From contig JAGWJU010000008.1 of assembly GCA_028865585.1 (NCBI GenBank), positions 1 to 17,715 on the forward strand: a DNA stretch of 17,715 nt, read 5' to 3'. A program made the translations under genes and the position numbers. Origin of the DNA: Elusimicrobiota bacterium (lineage in GTDB: Bacteria; Elusimicrobiota; Elusimicrobia; UBA1565; UBA9628). Below, in pieces: positions 15,918 to 17,715 of the stretch (position 1 is its first letter; the number at the start of each line of letters is the position of its first letter). The notes beneath the pieces were generated by a model. It was not told where the DNA came from. It saw only the letters and a list, made by a program, of their open reading frames with translations, and ran no database searches.

Positions 15918-15940
15918 GTCCATGGTCATTTTTATGTCAA
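15912..15940 (-). promoter_or_regulatory. Consensus sigma-70 promoter of arsR
   Basis: On the minus strand a perfect TTGACA (15940-15935), exactly 17 bases, then a perfect TATAAT (15917-15912). Seven bases separate the -10 box from the ATG at 15904, so transcription should start at or within a base or two of the start codon. A promoter this strong would need a repressor to be switched off, in keeping with the overlapping operator. Confidence 0.8.
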
Positions 15941-15962
15941 GGGGGCGCGAGAGTCCTTGACA
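15935..15962. repeat. Inverted repeat between arsR and mutS
   Basis: TGTCAAGG (15935-15942) and CCTTGACA (15955-15962) are perfect 8-bp reverse complements 12 bp apart. Each contains a -35-like TTGACA pointing outward. The left one is the arsR -35; the right one has no -10 at the usual distance on the plus strand. It may be a protein-binding site or chance similarity. Confidence 0.4.
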
Positions 15963-15993
15963 CCGGCCGATACGCGCCCGGCGGCGGCGAATC

Positions 15994-16002
15994 TGCTAAA
16001 AT
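15994..16002 (+). promoter_or_regulatory. Extended -10 element of mutS
   Basis: TGCTAAAAT is an extended -10 (TGn plus TAAAAT, five of six matches). It ends 7 nt before the ATG at 16010, the same spacing as in arsR, and no Shine-Dalgarno sequence is present. The -35 position is poor, which an extended -10 can offset. Confidence 0.45.
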
Positions 16003-16009
16003 GGCTTTC

Positions 16010-17715
16010 ATGAGCCCGTCGACGGAAGCCGCCATGCCCGACACGCCGGTCATGCGCCAGTACCGCGAGTTGAAAGAGCGCCACCCCGAGAGCGTCTTGT
16101 TCTTCCGCCTGGGCGACTTCTACGAGATGTTCGGGGACGACGCGCGCCTGGCCGCGCCCATCTTGGGCCTGGTGCTCACCTCGCGCCAGGGCGTGCCCAT
16201 GTGCGGCGTGCCCTGGCACAACAAAAGCCACTACATCGCCAAGCTCCTGCAGGCCGGCCGCAAGGTGGCCGTGGCGGAGCAAATCGAGGGCGGCGGCGCG
16301 GGCGCCGAAACCTCCAAGAAGCTTTTCAAGCGCGACGTCGTGCGCGTGGTGACGCCGGGCACCGTCATCGAGGACGATTTGCTCGAGCCCTCCTCCGCCA
16401 ACTTCTTGGCGGCCGTGGAGCGCGACGTGGTCGGCTGGGGCCTGGCGTGCTTGGACGTCTCCACGGGCGAGTTCTGGGCCGCGCAGTCCTTGAACGACCG
16501 CGGCGAACGCCGCTTGGCGGAGCTTTTGGCCCGCGTGCGCCCCAGCGAGATTTTGCTCGGGCCCGCGCGCGGCGAGGAGGCCGAATCGGGCGCCGTGCCC
16601 GCTTCGGCCTGCGCGACCATTTACGATCCGCCGCCGGCCCAAGACGAGCCCGAGTGGACCAAGGACTCGGTGTGGGCCAACCATCCGCTGGCCCGGCGCG
16701 CGGCGCTCAAGTGCCGCGCCTACGTCAATGAGTCCAAGCTCCATTTGCGCGAGCTCGCGGCGCCCGCCTACCGCGAGGCCGCAGAGGAAATGGCGCTGGA
16801 TGAGACCGCCATCCGGACCTTGGAGTTGGTCGAGTCCGCCTCCGGCGAGCGTGCGCCCAGTCTCTGGAGCCTCCTGGATCGCGCCGGCACGGCCATGGGC
16901 AGCCGAAAAATCAAGGAATGGATTTTGCGCCCGAGCCTGGACCTTCCCGAAATCGAGTTCCGCCAGCAGGCCGTGGAGGAGCTTTCCGAAAGTCCGCTGG
17001 CCCGCACGCAGATCGCCGCGGTCCTGCGCGAGATTTCCGACTTGCCGCGGCTCATCAACCGCCTGGGCACGCGCGAAGCCGGGCCTCGCGACTTGGCCGG
17101 CCTGCGCGACTCCCTGGACCGCTTTCCGGACATCGACGCCTGGCTGCGCGGCATGGGCGAGCACTCTGCCTTTCTAAACCTCGCGGCGCGCTGGAGCGAG
17201 CCGTCCAAGGAGCTTGCGCGCTGCGCCGAGATGCTCGATCGAGAGCTCGCCGAGGAGCCGCCGGCCAAGCTTTCGGACGGCGGGCTCATCAAACCCGGCG
17301 TTAATCCGGATCTGGACGAGCTGCGCGCCTTGAAGTCCGACAGCCGGCGCTTTTTGGAGGAGCTCGAAGCCAAGGAACGCCAGGAGACCGGCATCGCGTC
17401 CATGAAGGCGGGCTACAACTCGGTCTTCGGCTATTACTTCGAGGTGACCAAGGCCCACCAGGCCAAGGTCCCGGCGCGCTTCGTGCGCAAGCAGACGCTC
17501 ACCAACGCCGAGCGCTACATCACGCCGGAGTTAAAGGAGCTTGAGAACAAGATTTTGGGCGCGGAGGAGAAAATCATCCGCCTGGAAGGGCGGCTCTTCG
17601 AGGACTTGCGCCAAAGGACTTCGGACTGCCACGAGGCGGTCTTGGCGGCCGCGGCGGTCATCTCGGAGATGGACGCGCTCGCGGCGCTGGCGGAAGCGGC
17701 CTGCCTGCACGGCTT
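16010..17715 (+). CDS. mutS: DNA mismatch repair protein MutS, 3' end beyond the right edge
   Basis: MutS binds base mismatches and small loops and recruits MutL. The 568 codons here cover the mismatch-binding domain with LFFRLGDFYEMF, whose Phe37-Tyr38-Glu39 is the FxE motif that contacts the mismatch, then PMCGVPWHNKSHYIAKLL and KRDVVRVVTPGTVIEDDLL. The connector domain follows, then core helices (DETAIRTLELVES, GTAMGSRKIKEWILRP near 295-310) and the clamp with GYNSVFGYYFEVTKAH from about 467 and NAERYITPELKELENKI. The Walker ATPase domain lies outside the window. An in-frame ATG at 16001 adds three residues, and others at 16034 and 16052 would shorten the protein; 16010 is preferred because a -10 box overlaps 16001. 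It is divergent from arsR. Confidence 0.93.
   Translation, partial: MSPSTEAAMPDTPVMRQYRELKERHPESVLFFRLGDFYEMFGDDARLAAPILGLVLTSRQGVPMCGVPWHNKSHYIAKLLQAGRKVAVAEQIEGGGAGAETSKKLFKRDVVRVVTPGTVIEDDLLEPSSANFLAAVERDVVGWGLACLDVSTGEFWAAQSLNDRGERRLAELLARVRPSEILLGPARGEEAESGAVPASACATIYDPPPAQDEPEWTKDSVWANHPLARRAALKCRAYVNESKLHLRELAAPAYREAAEEMALDETAIRTLELVESASGERAPSLWSLLDRAGTAMGSRKIKEWILRPSLDLPEIEFRQQAVEELSESPLARTQIAAVLREISDLPRLINRLGTREAGPRDLAGLRDSLDRFPDIDAWLRGMGEHSAFLNLAARWSEPSKELARCAEMLDRELAEEPPAKLSDGGLIKPGVNPDLDELRALKSDSRRFLEELEAKERQETGIASMKAGYNSVFGYYFEVTKAHQAKVPARFVRKQTLTNAERYITPELKELENKILGAEEKIIRLEGRLFEDLRQRTSDCHEAVLAAAAVISEMDALAALAEAACLHG

Noticed and set aside
15957..15962. TTGACA as the -35 of mutS
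   Set aside because: The only -10-like box (15997-16002) is 34 bases away, and GC-rich sequence lies at the proper distance.
15932..17164. 410-codon minus-strand open frame opposite mutS
   Set aside because: Antisense shadow of a motif-complete MutS; it has no domain of its own.

Overview
The window reads as GC-rich chromosomal DNA from a Gram-negative (two-membrane) bacterium. Coding density is high, third codon positions are strongly G/C, and an SprA-like outer-membrane protein gene implies an outer membrane. The gene mix (SprA-like protein, transaldolase next to phosphoglucose isomerase and glucokinase, signal peptide plus Pro/Ala-rich leader fused to other domains) would suit Elusimicrobiota or another deep-branching phylum. 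That assignment is inference; there is no rRNA or other marker here to settle it. I see no mobile element, CRISPR array, tRNA or rRNA.

Layout. (1) 1-3989, minus: the first ~1329 codons of a very large SprA-like protein, whose 3' end runs off the left edge. (2) 3990-4258: divergent control region with a near-consensus minus-strand promoter and a perfect 17-bp palindrome over its -35 box. (3) 4259-8134, plus: sugar-phosphate operon tal - pgi - glk (transaldolase, glucose-6-phosphate isomerase, glucokinase), with tight spacing. (4) 13762-8063, minus: three overlapping genes, namely an ApaH/PrpE-like metallophosphatase, a 1254-residue fusion (signal peptide, Pro/Ala-rich linker, 12-helix MFS transporter, thymidylate-kinase-like P-loop domain, DUF2252 kinase-like domain), and a second MFS transporter paralogous to the MFS part of the fusion. 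The last gene overlaps the end of glk by 72 bp, tail to tail. (5) 13871-14626, plus: class I SAM methyltransferase. (6) 15904-14646, minus: ArsR-family repressor and a tandem SRPBCC (AHSA1-like) protein joined by an ATGA overlap, with a consensus promoter and an operator that covers the start codon. (7) 16010-17715, plus: mutS, cut by the right edge.

Working together: tal-pgi-glk would phosphorylate glucose, isomerise it to fructose-6-P and link it to the non-oxidative pentose phosphate pathway. ArsR and the SRPBCC protein form a familiar repressor/small-molecule-binding pair. The metallophosphatase, fusion and MFS genes are translationally coupled and probably act together, perhaps in nucleotide or phosphate-ester handling, but their substrate cannot be read from sequence.

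The strongest candidates for something new are the MFS-thymidylate kinase-DUF2252 fusion with its tandem MFS partner, and the apparent use of leaderless starts: several first-in-transcript genes have a -10-like box 6-12 nt before the ATG and no Shine-Dalgarno sequence.
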